Notes: a model not told the origin generated them from the sequence alone. Numbered from the stretch's first letter, positions 45,496 through 56,640 are shown. The stretch: 64,000 bases of DNA from Chloranthus sessilifolius (GCA_021018995.1 CM037593.1:11870088-11934087); one strand, 5' to 3'. Translations and numbers: made by a program.

Positions 45496-48400
45496 ATTTT
45501 TTTTTTAATCGGTAAAGACGTAATGTATTAAAAAAAACAGCGAGACACTGACCGAATACAATAGGGAGTCAGACCGACCAAAAAAAGATAAAAGAAAGAG
45601 CAAAAACAAGGGTGAAAAAAGAAAGGGGAGAATGCCAAAAAGAGGCAGTAATCGGACTACTCACCTGGCTCAGCTAAAGACCTAGCCCGGGTCCCAAAGG
45701 CGGACTTCCCCCCCATCCCCCTCTTTATCCAAGAGAATATAAAGTCACACGCTTTCTTCAGGACCATCCTGACAGGCAGGCGCTTCCGACCAAATTTGCG
45801 AACATTTCTTTCCAACCAGATGCACCACACCACCGCAAAAAACCCCACCCTCAAGAACGCTCCCAATTGTCCCCCGGGACCCACCCCCAACCAAGTGAGA
45901 AACTACTAAGAAATGGTTGGTGGGCAGACCCAATGCGTTGCAAAGAACTTAAGAATAACTCCCTAGACCTCATGGGCCGTCCTACAATGGAGAAACAAAT
46001 GAGATACGTTTTCTTCAGCTTGGAGGCACATTGGGCAGACATTTTGAATGTCTTTCCCTCTTCAAATCAATTGGTCCCTTGTGAGAATTTTCTCCTTAAG
46101 CAGGATCCAGGTAAAAAACTTTTCCTTAGGGGGAGCAGCTGCCTTCCACAAAACAGCCCACTCACACCTAATTAGAGGCCTAGAAGACAACATCTGGTAG
46201 TAAGACCTGGTATTGAACACTCCCTTCTTCCTCGGCATCCAAAACCTGGCATCAATATGAGCAGGATTTCTAATAGCACCATACATCATCTTCAGAAAGC
46301 GATGGCCCTCCTTGCAAAGAAACCTCCTGATGGCCACATCCCAAACTAGCCCCCCATGAGACTCCGAAAAAAAGCTTGCAACTACTCCGAGAGTCCAAAG
46401 CGATCCTGAAAATGGATGGAAACAAGTCTTTGAGCGGTGTGGTCTCCACCCACACGGATCCTCCCAGAATCGGATATGAGTGTCGTTACCCCAATTGAAC
46501 CACACCCATCGTGCGAAGAGGTTCCACGTCCCACATATTCCTTTCCACCAAGCCAATAAGTTTCTATTGATTGCTATGTTAATTCCCCAATTGCCTCTAA
46601 AATCCCTTTTTTTTTTTGCCAAAACTGACCACCACAGGCTCTCCTTCTCATTTTCCAAACCAGCCCGCCAAAACTACTTTCTGAGTAAAGCAATGTTCAC
46701 CTGTCTTAAAGAACGAATACCTAGGCCCCCACAGCTGATAGGAAGCTGACACATTTCCCAATTAATCAGATGGTATTTCTTGTCTATACCCGATCCTTCC
46801 CATAGAAAGTTTCTTTGAATTTGCTCCAACCTGTGGATCACAACCACCGGATAGTTGAACATGGACATGAAAAAGATCTACAAGCTAGCAAGGACTGATT
46901 TGACGACCCCCCATTGCTGAGAAGCTTCCTCGACCATGAAGAAAGACGCCGATCAAACCTCCAAAACAGCGGTTCCCAAGCCCTAGCTGACGGGTGGCCA
47001 ATCCCAAGAGGAAGGCCCAAATAGGAGATTGGGAGGACCTCGATCTCGGTGCCCACATTCGCAACAATAGCACTCAACAAATGTTCTTCAGCTCCTATCC
47101 CAGAGATTGTTGACTTGAGCAAGTTGATCCACTGCTCAGAAACCGCTTCATACACAGTGAGAACCTCCGTGTAAGCTCGAAACTCATCCACATCGGCCCT
47201 GCCAAAGAAAATGGTGTCATCCGTGTACTATAGATGGGTAACACGACGATCGTTAAGGCCCACCTGGATTCCGGAGATGAAACCCAACTGCCTGGCTCAA
47301 TGGATGAGGCCCTTTAAAGCTTCCCCAACCATATTGAACAAAAAAATGGAGAGAGGGTCCCCTTGCCTAATCCCCCTAGAGCTTTGAAAATATCTCGTTG
47401 GCGACTCATTGATGATGATAGAGAACCACACCGAAGAGTAGCAAGCTTGCATCCAACTCTTCCATCGGGCGCTAAATCTGAATCTGTTTAACATATACTC
47501 GAGACACCCTCAATTGACCCTGTCATGCGCTTTCTCCATGTCTATTTTCCAAAGTGCGGCAAGGGTACAACCACGATGATCGAAGTGAACGACCTCAAGC
47601 GTGACAACAACCTGATCCACCATCTTTCTACCATGCACAAAAGCCCCTTGGTTAGCCGAAATCAGCCTTCCCATTAAAGGCCTTAGTCGGTTCGCTAGCA
47701 CCTTTGATATAATCTTGTATAAACAGTTGACCAGGCTGATAGGGCGATAGTCCCGAAGGTCCTCTGCTCCCTCTTTCTTCAAAATAAGACAAACAAACAT
47801 AGAATTCAAAGCGCGACCAATGAAGCAGTTGTTGTGGAACTCATGGAAGACTTCCATCAGGTCGTTCTTGAGAGTAGCCCAAAAACTCCGATAAAATTCT
47901 ATGGTAAAACCATTGAGCCCTGGAGACTTATTTTTCCCACTGCATTTGATGGCCCGCCACACTTCCTCTTCCTGAAACGGCAGCTCTGTTGCTGCCTAGC
48001 CTCCATCTGAGATGGTCGGGAAAGGAATCCCATCTAGTTCGGGACTACTCCACCCCTCGTCAGTGTATAACTTTCTGTAGAAGTTGACGACTTGAGCTTT
48101 GATCCGATCCGGGTCCGAGAATACCTAGCCATCCACTGCAGTCTGCCCCAGGTAATTAATTTTGTCCCTCGCGTTGGCTGCGGCATGAAAAAATTTGGTA
48201 TTGTTGTCCCCCACTTTATGCTAGTAGGCCTTCAATTTTTGTTTCTAGCAAACCTCCTCTGCCAAGCATTTATCACTGAAGTCAGATTTCAATCTTGACC
48301 TCTTCTCTCTCTCCAACTCCGATAGATCTCTGGACTCTTCCAAATCATCCAACTCCCTTAACCTCTGAAGGATCCCCTCTTTGGCGACATGTATCAGCCC

Positions 48401-49287
48401 GAAAGTCTCTTTGTTTCACTCTTTGATCCACCCCTTGAGACGGTCTAGCTTGGTGATGAATCTAAAGGCAGCGGCCATGAGTGGGCAAATCTCGTTCCAC
48501 CACATCTGAACAAGGTCCCTAAATCCGCCATCGAGGAGCCACATATGTTCGAAATAGAAGCGAGTGAGACCCTTCCCACACGTCTCACAGCGCAGAAGGA
48601 TGGGGTGATGGTTTGAAACCGCGCGAGCGAGACATAGCTGGAGGGAGTCAGGACATATATCAATCCATTCTGACGTGTAGAGAAACCAGTCAATGCAATT
48701 GAGAGTGGGTGTAGCTTGTAGACTAGACCACGTGAAGCGGGCTCCCACTAAAGGGAGATCGACCAGCTCCTAATCCTAGATGAAAGCATTGAAATTTTGC
48801 ATCCCCGCTGTGTCCGGGAGCCCGGACATTCTTTCATGAGTCCATCTAACCGCATTGAAATTACCACCAAAATAGTGCGAAAAAATCCCACCGGGCCGCT
48901 ATAACGTAGCCAGCTTTAACCAAAGCTCGACACGACTTCCATCTTCCGATGGACCGTAAATACCTGAGAACGACCAAATCTTCTCGTTGTCCCTGTTTCG
49001 CAACACCACAGAGGCCGAGAAAAACCCTACCTCGTCGTCAATTTTTTCAAACAAGTGGAAATCCCAAGCAACAAGAATGCCTCCTGCGGCTCCAATGGAG
49101 TCAACCCCGATCCACTCCTAGCGCTTCCCATCGAGAACTGATGCGACCTTTTCTCTATCACAGCTGCCCCACTTTTTTTCCTACAGCGAAACTACTGCCG
49201 GCTTGGATGCCAAAATCACCTTTTTCACTCCCACTCGCTTTTTCAAGTCGTAGATCCCCCGAACATTCCAAGAGAGCACCTTCATAA
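45496..49287 (-). mobile_element. L1-type LINE, 5'-truncated, degenerate
   Basis: On the minus strand ORF2 starts at about 49,284 (MKVLSWNVRG, the start of the AP endonuclease). The endonuclease ends with SNHHPILLRCE near 48,600. Reverse transcriptase spans about 47,960-46,840: FYRSFWATLKNDL, DYRPISLVNCLYKIISKVLA, RGIRQGDPLS (47,370), YTDDT in the catalytic site (47,220), and YLGLPLG. A zf-RVT-like C-terminus includes APPKEKFFTWILLKEK (46,130) and CIWLERN (45,810). A 3' tail reading TTTACCGATT plus A-run ends near 45,496. Stops interrupt the frame many times, for example after AVVSL in the endonuclease. No ORF1 is seen beyond 49,290, so the 5' end is truncated. Confidence 0.88.
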
Positions 49288-49679
49288 GGAAGCAACAACA
49301 TGTTGCTTAATAGAAGAACAAAAACCAAATTCTTTTCGTTCTCTTTGTAGAAAGCACTTGCAAGAATGTCGAGAGTGGACCTTTAGGTAAAATTTACTTT
49401 TGGATTGCTCGATTTCTAGCATGTTGGAATTTTGGTTTAATTTTTAATTACAGATTGATTTTTAATCATTGGTTTCGTATACTATTTCACTAGCGGTTTT
49501 AACCAAGGTAACAACAAATACCTACATATACTTATGTATATGTAGTTGATAATTCATATGCTATCTACCAAACCTGCAATTTATGTCGATATGTTTAGGC
49601 ATAGATTCAATATGTGGGTTTCTTATCAGAACTAGTAAATATTAACCTCCATATACACTGGGGATATATGATTTTGAAC
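49288..49679. other. Intergenic, nothing recognised
   Basis: No coding or repeat feature identified. Confidence 0.3.
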
Positions 49680-49975
49680 TTGGATGTGTGTATAATTGTA
49701 GATGTATCGGACCACTTAAACAGCAGACAAACCAACAACTTCTTGAGGTAATTCAAATATTACTATTTACGCCTTTTTGGTTTTCCACTATCATGAAGAA
49801 AAAATTATTTTTGTATGTATTGAAATTAGTTACAATCTGGCCTATAGGATGGATTCCAAAAGGGATCAGCAGGGTAAATCTCCGATGAGCCTATGTCAGA
49901 TGTTTACAACCTACATTGATCTGAGTAACTGGGCGAACAGGGCAGGGATACCATGCATCACGGCATGAATAATTG
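49680..49975 (+). pseudogene. Two unrecognised coding-like exons
   Basis: Exon-like piece one (about 49,701-49,745) follows an AG and precedes GTAATT; it reads CIGPLKQQTNQQLLE. Piece two (about 49,849-49,968) follows AG and reads MDSKRDQQGKSPMSLCQMFT, then TYIDLSNWANRAG, ending in a stop. The amino-acid pattern looks like conserved protein. I cannot name the family. Same strand as the captured fragments nearby, and probably another one. Confidence 0.4.
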
Positions 49976-50499
49976 TGGCCTGTGGAGCAAATCTTAGAGG
50001 TGTGTTTTTTGTTTCTTTAAGTGATTATATTTATGATAGTGTGGACACTGGATAATTCATAAAGGTGGTGATGAGTTTAAATTGTATCTAAAGAGTATGG
50101 ATTCTCATGGTTTATATTGTTGTGATGTTCATACTGTTTTGTTCAATTATGATTTGACTTACCAAAGGGGCATGGGCACCCAACTATCTGGCTTCAGGTG
50201 AAGGTGTAATCATGCACAAAGCAAAGTACTATCAATTGTTAGAACTTTATTTTATGATTTTGTTCAATTGAATGATACTCTTGTCACCGTACCTATATAC
50301 GCTTCAAGACATCCTAGTTCTAACATGGCAGTGTGGACTCAACCATCTGATTTTTTCACTTGTAATATTTTTAGCCCATATTTCAGGTTCTGGAAGTTTT
50401 ATGTGTAGGGTGGGGCCTTGCTTTACAACTCAAGATTCGTCTCTCTAAACATAGGTTTCACCTTCCTATACCTTGACTGCTTTAACTGGTTCGGTAGAG
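49976..50499. other. Intergenic, nothing recognised
   Basis: Non-coding, mixed composition. Confidence 0.3.
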
Positions 50500-50930
50500 A
50501 TTGCTTTTAGTACCATTCTTTGACACGGTAGATCTTGAGATCATTATCCTACCATCACTACAAAAATAAGGTGTTTTAGTGGCACTTGCTGTTAAGGCAA
50601 TTTTTAATAGCGGCAAGACTAATAGCGGCAGTTTTTGGTAGCGACAGGACTAATAGCACCAGTTTTTTGTTAAAAAAATTGCCGCTAATAGTCTTATTTT
50701 TTGTAGTGCATCAAGTGACCAGATTTAAATCCACGCTGCACACATGCCAAAAAATTAACATGATCATGGGTACATCAAACGTGATTCTCGTATCACATTT
50801 AGGGATGCATACCATGTGGAATCAAACTAATAGCATCTGATGCTAGGACCATAATCTCAAGGTCTATTGTGGAAGGTTGGGAAGAAAATTGATCTCCATC
50901 TTATAATTCAACAGTCATAGTTTAATGAGG
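50500..50930. repeat. Dispersed-repeat copy interrupted by a CACTA MITE
   Basis: The blocks ATCTTGAGATCATTATCCTACCAT, CACACATGCC, ACCATGTGGAATCAAAC and the tail TCAAGGTCTATTGTGGAAGG match the family described at 37-40 kb. The MITE at 50,556-50,708 splits it. Confidence 0.5.
50556..50708 (+). mobile_element. CACTA-type MITE, 153 bp
   Basis: It starts CACTACAAAAATAAG and ends CTTATTTTTTGTAGTG, flanked by a perfect 3-bp duplication CAT (50,553-50,555 and 50,709-50,711). The interior is built of TAGCGGCA.../...TGCCGCTA units, the same subterminal repeats as in the CACTA 3' end at 62,540-62,814. It could move only with a transposase supplied in trans. Confidence 0.9.
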
Positions 50931-51275
50931 TAAATGATTCTTCAAAAGCTTGATATTCTTATGGTGCCTGGGACGCTTCATGCCTCATTAGTCTTTTAAA
51001 ATTCTGCACTTTATAGTATTCATCCTTTGAATAGCATTTCTTTCATATGATGTGAATGTAGCAGTTTGTTAAATCCGAACTTATTTACTATAGTCATATG
51101 CCTAATTATAGTTTAGGGTAGGAGTTTTATCTACTTTGTACCCATGGAGCTACTTCAACCGAAGTTGGAGTTATCCATGCCTCCATGCCTTGGAGTCTCT
51201 GGTGAAATGCTTACGCTAGTCCAATTGGTACTATAGATGTATTTGGTTGGGAATGATGAACTTCTACTTAGTTGT
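50931..51275. other. Intergenic, nothing recognised
   Basis: Non-coding; ends in the CACTA terminus. Confidence 0.3.
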
Positions 51276-51400
51276 CACTACAAAAAAAAAAAAACAAAGG
51301 GGGTTTTAGTGCAGCTCTCCGATGGAACTACTGGCGCCCATTTATCTAAACCACCGATAGAATAACAACATTAACCCGCTAAAGTTAAGCAAACCCATTT
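51276..51400 (+). mobile_element. CACTA 5' terminus (candidate left end of the 11.5-kb element)
   Basis: CACTACAAAAAA begins at 51,276 and is preceded by TGT (51,273-51,275). The 3' terminus at 62,814 is followed by TGT (62,815-62,817), matching a 3-bp CACTA target duplication. The first 10 bases match the inverted 3' end. A shared GTTTTAGTG word occurs near this end and near the left end of the 50,556 MITE. The AGCGGCAG subterminal repeats seen at the 3' end are not obvious here, so pairing of the two ends is a hypothesis. Confidence 0.55.
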
Positions 51401-51780
51401 ATTTCATTTTCCCTCTCTCCCGCTCTTCCCTAAATCACAAGCTCAATCCCCTCTCTCTCGCTCCATTTCCCTCACGCTCCATCTCCCTCTTCGAAACCCT
51501 AGCCTCCATCGTCCTCTTTCAAACCCTAGCAAGAGATTTAAATTACAGAATCGAAAGGAGATCTGTGTTGAAGGTTGGAGACGACGCCATTGAAGCAGAG
51601 ATCGGCGTTGAAGGTTTTCTTTTCATCAAGCTCGAGTTTTGGAGCCATCGTTTCACCATTTGGCGGATGGAAATCGAGTTTTGGAGCCCTCGCTCTATGA
51701 TCACCGCTCGCTTCGTGTTTGTCATTTGGTTTTCGATCTATATCATTGATCCGTGGAGGATTCTTCAGTTTCATAGGTAA
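51401..51780 (+). pseudogene. Captured 5'-UTR and first exon of an unrecognised gene
   Basis: CT-rich 5'-UTR-like sequence with CTCTCTCTCGCTCCATTTCC and GAAACCCTAGCC runs from the CACTA end to about 51,540. A GC-richer stretch follows, open at 51,565-51,780, then CATAG|GTAAGG, a good splice donor near 51,777. The peptide contains two similar segments (KLEFWSHRFTIWRM and EIEFWSPRSM) and no motif known to me. Plant gene leaders often look like this, so I read it as a captured first exon. Confidence 0.4.
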
Positions 51781-52227
51781 GGTCTATGAAACCCTAATTA
51801 TTTGATGTTGAATCGGTGATCTGTTGCCCTAAATCTTTCAGATCTATTCATTTCCGATTTCGTTTTGTTTTTTTTTTTTAAATATAAAGCTCGATATTTA
51901 GGTTTGTGTTCTTGATTTCATCGTTCATAGATCTACTCTGTAAACTTGTACAAATTGTCGGTATCGGCGTTCGAATCGTCCCATAGAAACTGTATCGAAT
52001 AATTTCATTGTTGATAAATCTACTGTGTATATTAGTACATTTTTTTTTTTTGGGGGTAAGTAGTACAAAATGTTGGTATAGCATTTTTTATTTTGATTAG
52101 TATTGCTGAAACAAGTTACTGACAACAGTATTAATTTTGATTTTGATCTTTGGATGATTGATTTTGATTTTGATATGTTGATTTCAAGGCTCTAAAGTTG
52201 TGTATGCACAGCTGAAAGTGTATTTTA

Positions 52228-52258
<31 letters not shown>

Positions 52259-52688
52259 CTTTCTGGTTTGATGAAATGCCTCAAAGAATTTTCTTCTATT
52301 GAATACTTTTATTTAAATTTTTTTTAAAAACATATTTTTGTTTCAAAAAGTTTCCAGTTTAGTCAATCTGATGGAGGACGAACCATCAGACTGTCAAATT
52401 TTTATTTCACATGGCACACATCCCAAAAAATGACCTTCAAATCAGATTTGGGCGTGATGAGTTTCACATGATGTTAAAGTCACTTTTTTAAGATGTGTGC
52501 ATCGTCAAATAAAAAACTGCCCTTTGAACTACTAGTAATGTAGGCCTTTTTGTTGTCGGAAGCATATGTTTAGCTCTTTTACTCAATAATACAACTTTCA
52601 AAAAAAAGAAAAAGAAATGTGTTAAAAGGTCCTAACCTCGAATTTTGAAAGAAATTTATGAATTGGTGAATCATTTGATTGTTCTAGT
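51781..52688. other. Intron-like sequence with microsatellite and dispersed repeat
   Basis: T-rich intron-like DNA. A TA dinucleotide run lies at 52,231-52,258. At 52,355-52,545 a copy of the 37-40-kb dispersed repeat is recognisable (ACCATCAGAC, ATTTCACATGGCACACATCC, AAGATGTGTGCATCGTC). No gene. Confidence 0.4.
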
Positions 52689-52800
52689 CACTACAAAGAA
52701 TATAGGTTACGTCGACGGTTGCTTGTTGGGCAGCCGTCGGCGTAGGATCAAAACATATACCCTCCTCGGGACTAAACTCACACGGTCTCTACTTCCTCTG
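52689..52800 (+). mobile_element. CACTA 5' terminus, second family
   Basis: CACTACAAAGAATATAGG begins at 52,689, preceded by AGT. It is followed by the inverted pair CGACGGTTGC...GCAGCCGTCG (52,713-52,730), a subterminal palindrome. No 3' end followed by AGT was found. Captured MED26c sequence starts within 300 bp. Confidence 0.6.
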
Positions 52801-52802
52801 AA

Positions 52803-52804
<2 letters not shown>

Positions 52805-52838
<34 letters not shown>
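52805..52838 (+). repeat. CT dinucleotide microsatellite
   Basis: About 17 CT units, probably part of the 5' UTR captured with the MED26c first exon. Confidence 0.85.
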
Positions 52839-52840
<2 letters not shown>

Positions 52841-52971
52841 CTCGGGCCCAAGCTCATGATGATTGTAGATCTGGTTGCGGATACGTAGATGATTAAAAGT
52901 TGAAAATAAATCTCATCAGATTTGGAGAGATCTAAAGCAAGGGGTTTCATTTCTTCAGTTTGCATATCTTA

Positions 52972-53480
52972 ATGGATTTAGATGATTTCCGGTCGATTTT
53001 GAGGAATTCAGACGTAGATCTATGAACTCTAATGGACATTGTGATTTCAATAGCTTCTTCCGAGTACGCAAACGAATTGAAGGTGCGAAGAGACGGGATC
53101 GTCGAACGCCTCTACACTTTTCCTGTTCCTCCTTGTAGAAATTGCAGTCTCGATGTTCCGAGGCTGAGCAGTAACGAAATCAAAGGGCAAACAAAGGTAA
53201 TCGATTGATCTCAATCCTAATTTTCTCTAAAAAAAAATTTGTTTTTTTATTTAATTTTTGTTGATTGGCTCGAATTCGATTATTATTTCAGTCCGCCGAT
53301 TCTCTGGTTAATCTGCTTCAAACTCTCGCAAACATGGACATTACATTCAAAGCTCTCAAGGTACAAAATTTTGATAAATTATTATTATTTTTAAATCTTT
53401 CACTCTCGAGTCTCAATCCTTCTTCGTATTTTTCTTTTCAATGTTAGGAAACCGATCTAGGAAGGCACATTGCCTGGTTT
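52972..53480 (+). pseudogene. MED26C: MED26c (Mediator subunit 26, TFIIS N-domain) fragment
   Basis: Exon 1 (52,972-53,196) starts MDLDDFRSILRNSDVDL, the characteristic start of plant MED26c, and continues SIASSEYANELKVRRDGIVE, then RLYTFPVPPCRNC. A TGA at 53,023-53,025 replaces the Trp codon expected after VDL. Exon 2 (53,292-53,360) reads SADSLVNLLQTLANMDITFK, then ALK. Exon 3 (from 53,448) reads ETDLGRHI and then diverges. Donors (GTAATC, GTACAA) and acceptors (TTTCAG, TGTTAG) are intact. MED26-type proteins link Mediator to elongation factors. Most of the TFIIS N-domain and the C-terminus are missing, so this is a captured non-functional fragment. Confidence 0.85.
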
Positions 53481-53637
53481 TGTTTCTCTATTTTACTTAT
53501 ATTTTTTGGAAATCTTATGTATAGATCTGTTGACTAGAATTTTTAAATGGCAGCACTTAGGTTATTATACTACTAATATTATTATTATTGGTTTTAAGGG
53601 TTTGCTAATCTTACCTAACCTAATTTTGGTGATATAG

Positions 53638-53790
53638 GGTGTAGCCCATAATCTATTTGATGAAATGCGACATAAAAATCTGAGTTTATGGAAAGCATTA
53701 TTGATGATTTACTATTTAAAGAATGCAAGGCAATTGTTTGATGAAATGCCAGAGAGAAATGTTGTTTCCATGGCTTTAAGTATTGGTCGA
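53638..53790 (+). pseudogene. PPR protein fragment
   Basis: After an AG acceptor the frame reads GVAHNLFDEMRHKNLSLWKA, then a shortened spacer and ARQLFDEMPERNVVSM. LFDEMxxxNxxSW is the hallmark of plant pentatricopeptide repeats (PLS class), which bind organellar RNA. Two repeat cores lie closer than the usual 31-35 residues, so an internal deletion is likely. Only about 45 residues remain. Confidence 0.75.
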
Positions 53791-54085
53791 TACATATCAA
53801 GTTAGGCCCCCTTCGATACGAATATACACCCGATTCTGTATGGGGACAAATATTGGGTCATATTAGACCATATCGGCCAATATGTATCAGATATGAACCT
53901 GAAAAAATTACCAAAAATGCCCTTTCACATTTTTTTTTTACTTTTTTGTATTTTTATTATTTTATAAATAAAAAAGGTGCCTAGATATCAGTCGGTTTGG
54001 CCGATACGTATCTGATATATCTGATACCTATCAACCCAGGACTTGCCCGATATGCCGAAATATATCGGACTTTAAATCCCTAGTT
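53791..54085. repeat. Oligonucleotide-word island (GATACG/CCGATA)
   Basis: GGTCGATACATATC, TTCGATACGAATA, CATATCGGCCAATATG, GGCCGATACGTATCTG, CTGATACC and CCGATATGCCGAAATATATC words recur irregularly. The end reads TTTAAATCCCTAG. Confidence 0.55.
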
Positions 54086-54544
54086 GTCTCCTTTATATTA
54101 TGTTGTTGGTAAATGGATATGCAGTGACCGATGACATTAAGCTAGAACTAGAGTTTTTTTGCCTCACATTGACGTTCAACTATTACAATTAAAAAATTGA
54201 TAGTCCTACGATAATAATGCAAGTATAGAGAATCAACTTGGTTAATCCATGAGAGATGGGAAAATTATTAAGGCAGCATTTTGCCTCATTTATGTTCTCG
54301 AATTTCCCAGCCTAAAACATTCATCCATTCTACTACAGGTATGGTGGGTAATTTTCAGATTCCCCAGCCTGAATTGGTATGGTTTTCATCCAGCCTGAAA
54401 CATTTCCCAGCCTGAATTGGTATGGTTTTCATCTATGGATTAATTTTCAGATTTTGGACCTGGAACCGAGCATGGCTAGTACACAATATAATTTTTATGT
54501 TAGGTTACTTTTATACTAGCCAGTACATTACCGGTATGTATCGT

Positions 54545-54745
54545 ACTGGTTAGGGCTGTCAACAGGTTGGGTTGGGTCGGGGCCAAAATTTTGGCTGCCC
54601 ATTAGGAAAATGGCATGTGCCCGACCCAACTGACCCGACCCGACCTTATGATATATTCGACCCGATCCGACCCGACTTGATGGTGCATTCGACCCGATCT
54701 GACAAGGTGGTTCACTCAACCCGATCCAACCCGACTCGACCACGC
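54545..54745. repeat. Oligonucleotide-word island (GACCCGACCCGA)
   Basis: It begins TTAGGGCTGTCAACAGG, then GGGTTGGGTCGGGG, CCCGACCCAACTG, CCGACCCGACC, GACCCGATCC and CAACCCGACTCGACC recur. GGTTGGGTCGGG returns at 54,787. An ATG microsatellite follows (54,812-54,830). Confidence 0.6.
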
Positions 54746-54839
54746 AAAAAATCTCCATTTTTCATGTTTTTTGTATGTAAAATATTGGTTGGGTCGGGTA
54801 TTAATGGATATATGATGATGATGATGATGATTTAATATA

Positions 54840-55323
54840 AAAACGACTAGAGAAACAGTGAACTGACACTCATAATATATGGTTCTGAGAATAAAAAAGG
54901 AAATAGCTACATGCTATTTATACTATATGCTATCTCGTCCAGCAGGGTGTACCTAAGGGCTTAACAGCTGAAATGCAGAATTAAGGCAGTCAGGTCTTGT
55001 GAAGCAAGGTGTCCTTGTGGTGTGAGCCTTGAAATTTTATATAAATTATTGTTAATTCAGAAACAAATTGATAAGAGATTGAAACAAGATAGAGATAAAT
55101 GTAAAACTAATAAAAAAGCATGTCGAAATCCTGACAAGTAACTAAAAAGTTTCATTATTGGGAGTAAATTAATCATTGAATTAATATAGATTTGTGTCTT
55201 TGAAGAAGTATCAACTACCAAGTGTGTAACTGATAAAAAATTAACATGCAACTATGGTTCCTATTCAACTGTATTGAATCTTATTCAAATGTATTATTTC
55301 CCTCATGATCGATGCTTCTGTAG
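54840..55323. other. Non-coding spacer between captured fragments
   Basis: No coding sequence recognised. AT-rich, ending in the acceptor of the HD-ZIP III exon. Confidence 0.35.
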
Positions 55324-55458
55324 CTCTGTAGTGGAGTGGATGAGAATGCTGTTGGTACCTGTGCTGAACTCGTCTTTGCTCCAATTGATGCATCTCTCGC
55401 TGATGATGCTGCATTGCTACCTTCTGGTTTCCGCATCATTCCTCTTGACCATGGGGTG
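55324..55458 (+). pseudogene. HD-ZIP III transcription factor exon
   Basis: Between a TGTAG acceptor and a GTGAGT donor the frame reads LCSGVDENAVGTCAELVFAP, then IDASLADDAALLPSGFRIIP. This is the highly conserved segment after the START domain of class III HD-ZIP proteins (REVOLUTA/ATHB8/PHB), which set organ polarity and vascular patterning. Only this one exon is present, and the flanking exons of the family are absent. It is open and conserved over 45 codons, so it is either a recent capture or merely short. The miR165/166 target site of the family lies in another exon and is not here. Confidence 0.85.
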
Positions 55459-55831
55459 GTGAGTACATTTCTAGTAACAGAAATTTAATTATTTTTTACT
55501 ATATATGCAGTTTCTGGAATTTAGGTTGTCTAGATAAGCTCTTGCGAAAGCAGTGGCACTTAAGTAACTTTTCTTTTTTCCATTAATAGTTTGTTTTTGT
55601 TAAATGCCTCACTGTTAAAATAATACAGGATGCCTTCAGTCTGAACTGCACATTGGACCTTGCTTCTTCATAGACAGGATGCCTCACTTTTAAATTATTT
55701 ATGTGATTATTTATCGGCTAGGAAGTTCTGAAGTTTTCCCTTCCCTGTTATGTTCATGATATTTTATTTTTTTGAGTTTGTTAGCTTTCTTCACGACTCA
55801 TATACAAAAATCTGTGTTCCTTTTTTTAAAG

Positions 55832-56640
55832 GTTTTATCTCAAAGAAATGCTGCCAAAGCAGCGGCAGCAGGAAAATTCAATGATGAGATTATCCCTGTA
55901 CATACAAAGGTTTGGAAGCAATAGCTTTCTTATCACATTTAATCAAATATTAATCTGAAGTTTCAGAACGAAATGAAAATTTTGAGACTCTTGCAGGTCA
56001 TTGATAAACAAAATGGAAATGAAAGATCAATCATGGTTTTGGCTGATGAAGGAATTCGGCCCAATACTTCACTTTCTGTTTTAGCTAAGCTCAAACCTTC
56101 ATTCAAAGTTGGTGGAACTAGCACTGCAGGTACAATTTCTTTCATTAAGATTTCCATGGTTTAGTAGCAAAAGTAAAGCATCAATTTGAGGTCGGCTTTG
56201 CGTGTCTTATTTCTTCATGTAATAAAACTGATCATTGGGATTTGACTGGCTTTTAGAGCCAGCTGTCAACAAGACGCCGACCCTCCTCCTTTGTCATTTG
56301 GGCTTGGACTGGAATGGTGGTGTTATAATTTTTCCATATTCAATACCCAATTGATATACTTTAAATTCAGGCAATTCGAGTCAAGTTAGTGATGTTGCTG
56401 CAGCTATAATGCTTATGAGAAAGGAAGTCGCACTTCAGAAATGCTTTCTAATACTTGAATTTTCAGGTACTTATTACAAACATTTTGATTTACCTTCTCT
56501 GGTATCTTATGATATATATAATTTTTCCAATAGTTGGAATTTTCAGAGATGTTTTTCTGCTGACGGAGTTAAGCCAACTGTCATGGGTATTGGTCCTGCA
56601 TTTGCAATCCCTGCTTGTATTATTCAGTCAACCGGAGAGT
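55832..56640 (+). pseudogene. KAT2/PED1-like: Peroxisomal 3-ketoacyl-CoA thiolase fragment (four exons)
   Basis: Four exons in order with intact splice borders. 55,832-55,909: SQRNAAKAAAAGKFNDEIIP. 55,997-56,129: VLADEGIRPNTSLSVLAKLK, then PSFKVGGTSTAG. 56,371-56,466: GNSSQVSDVAAAIMLMRKEV. From 56,547: RCFSADGVKPTVMGIGPAFA, then IPACII. The thiolase motif GNSSQVSDGAGA has GAG changed to VAA, and some substitutions look relaxed. The enzyme carries out the last step of fatty-acid beta-oxidation in peroxisomes and glyoxysomes. N-terminal catalytic-Cys and C-terminal His/Cys regions are absent. The last exon runs directly into VARICOSE sequence near 56,640. Confidence 0.85.

Noticed and set aside
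55324..55458. miR165/166 target site in the HD-ZIP III fragment
   Set aside because: The captured exon encodes the segment after the START domain; the miRNA site lies in another exon of the family.
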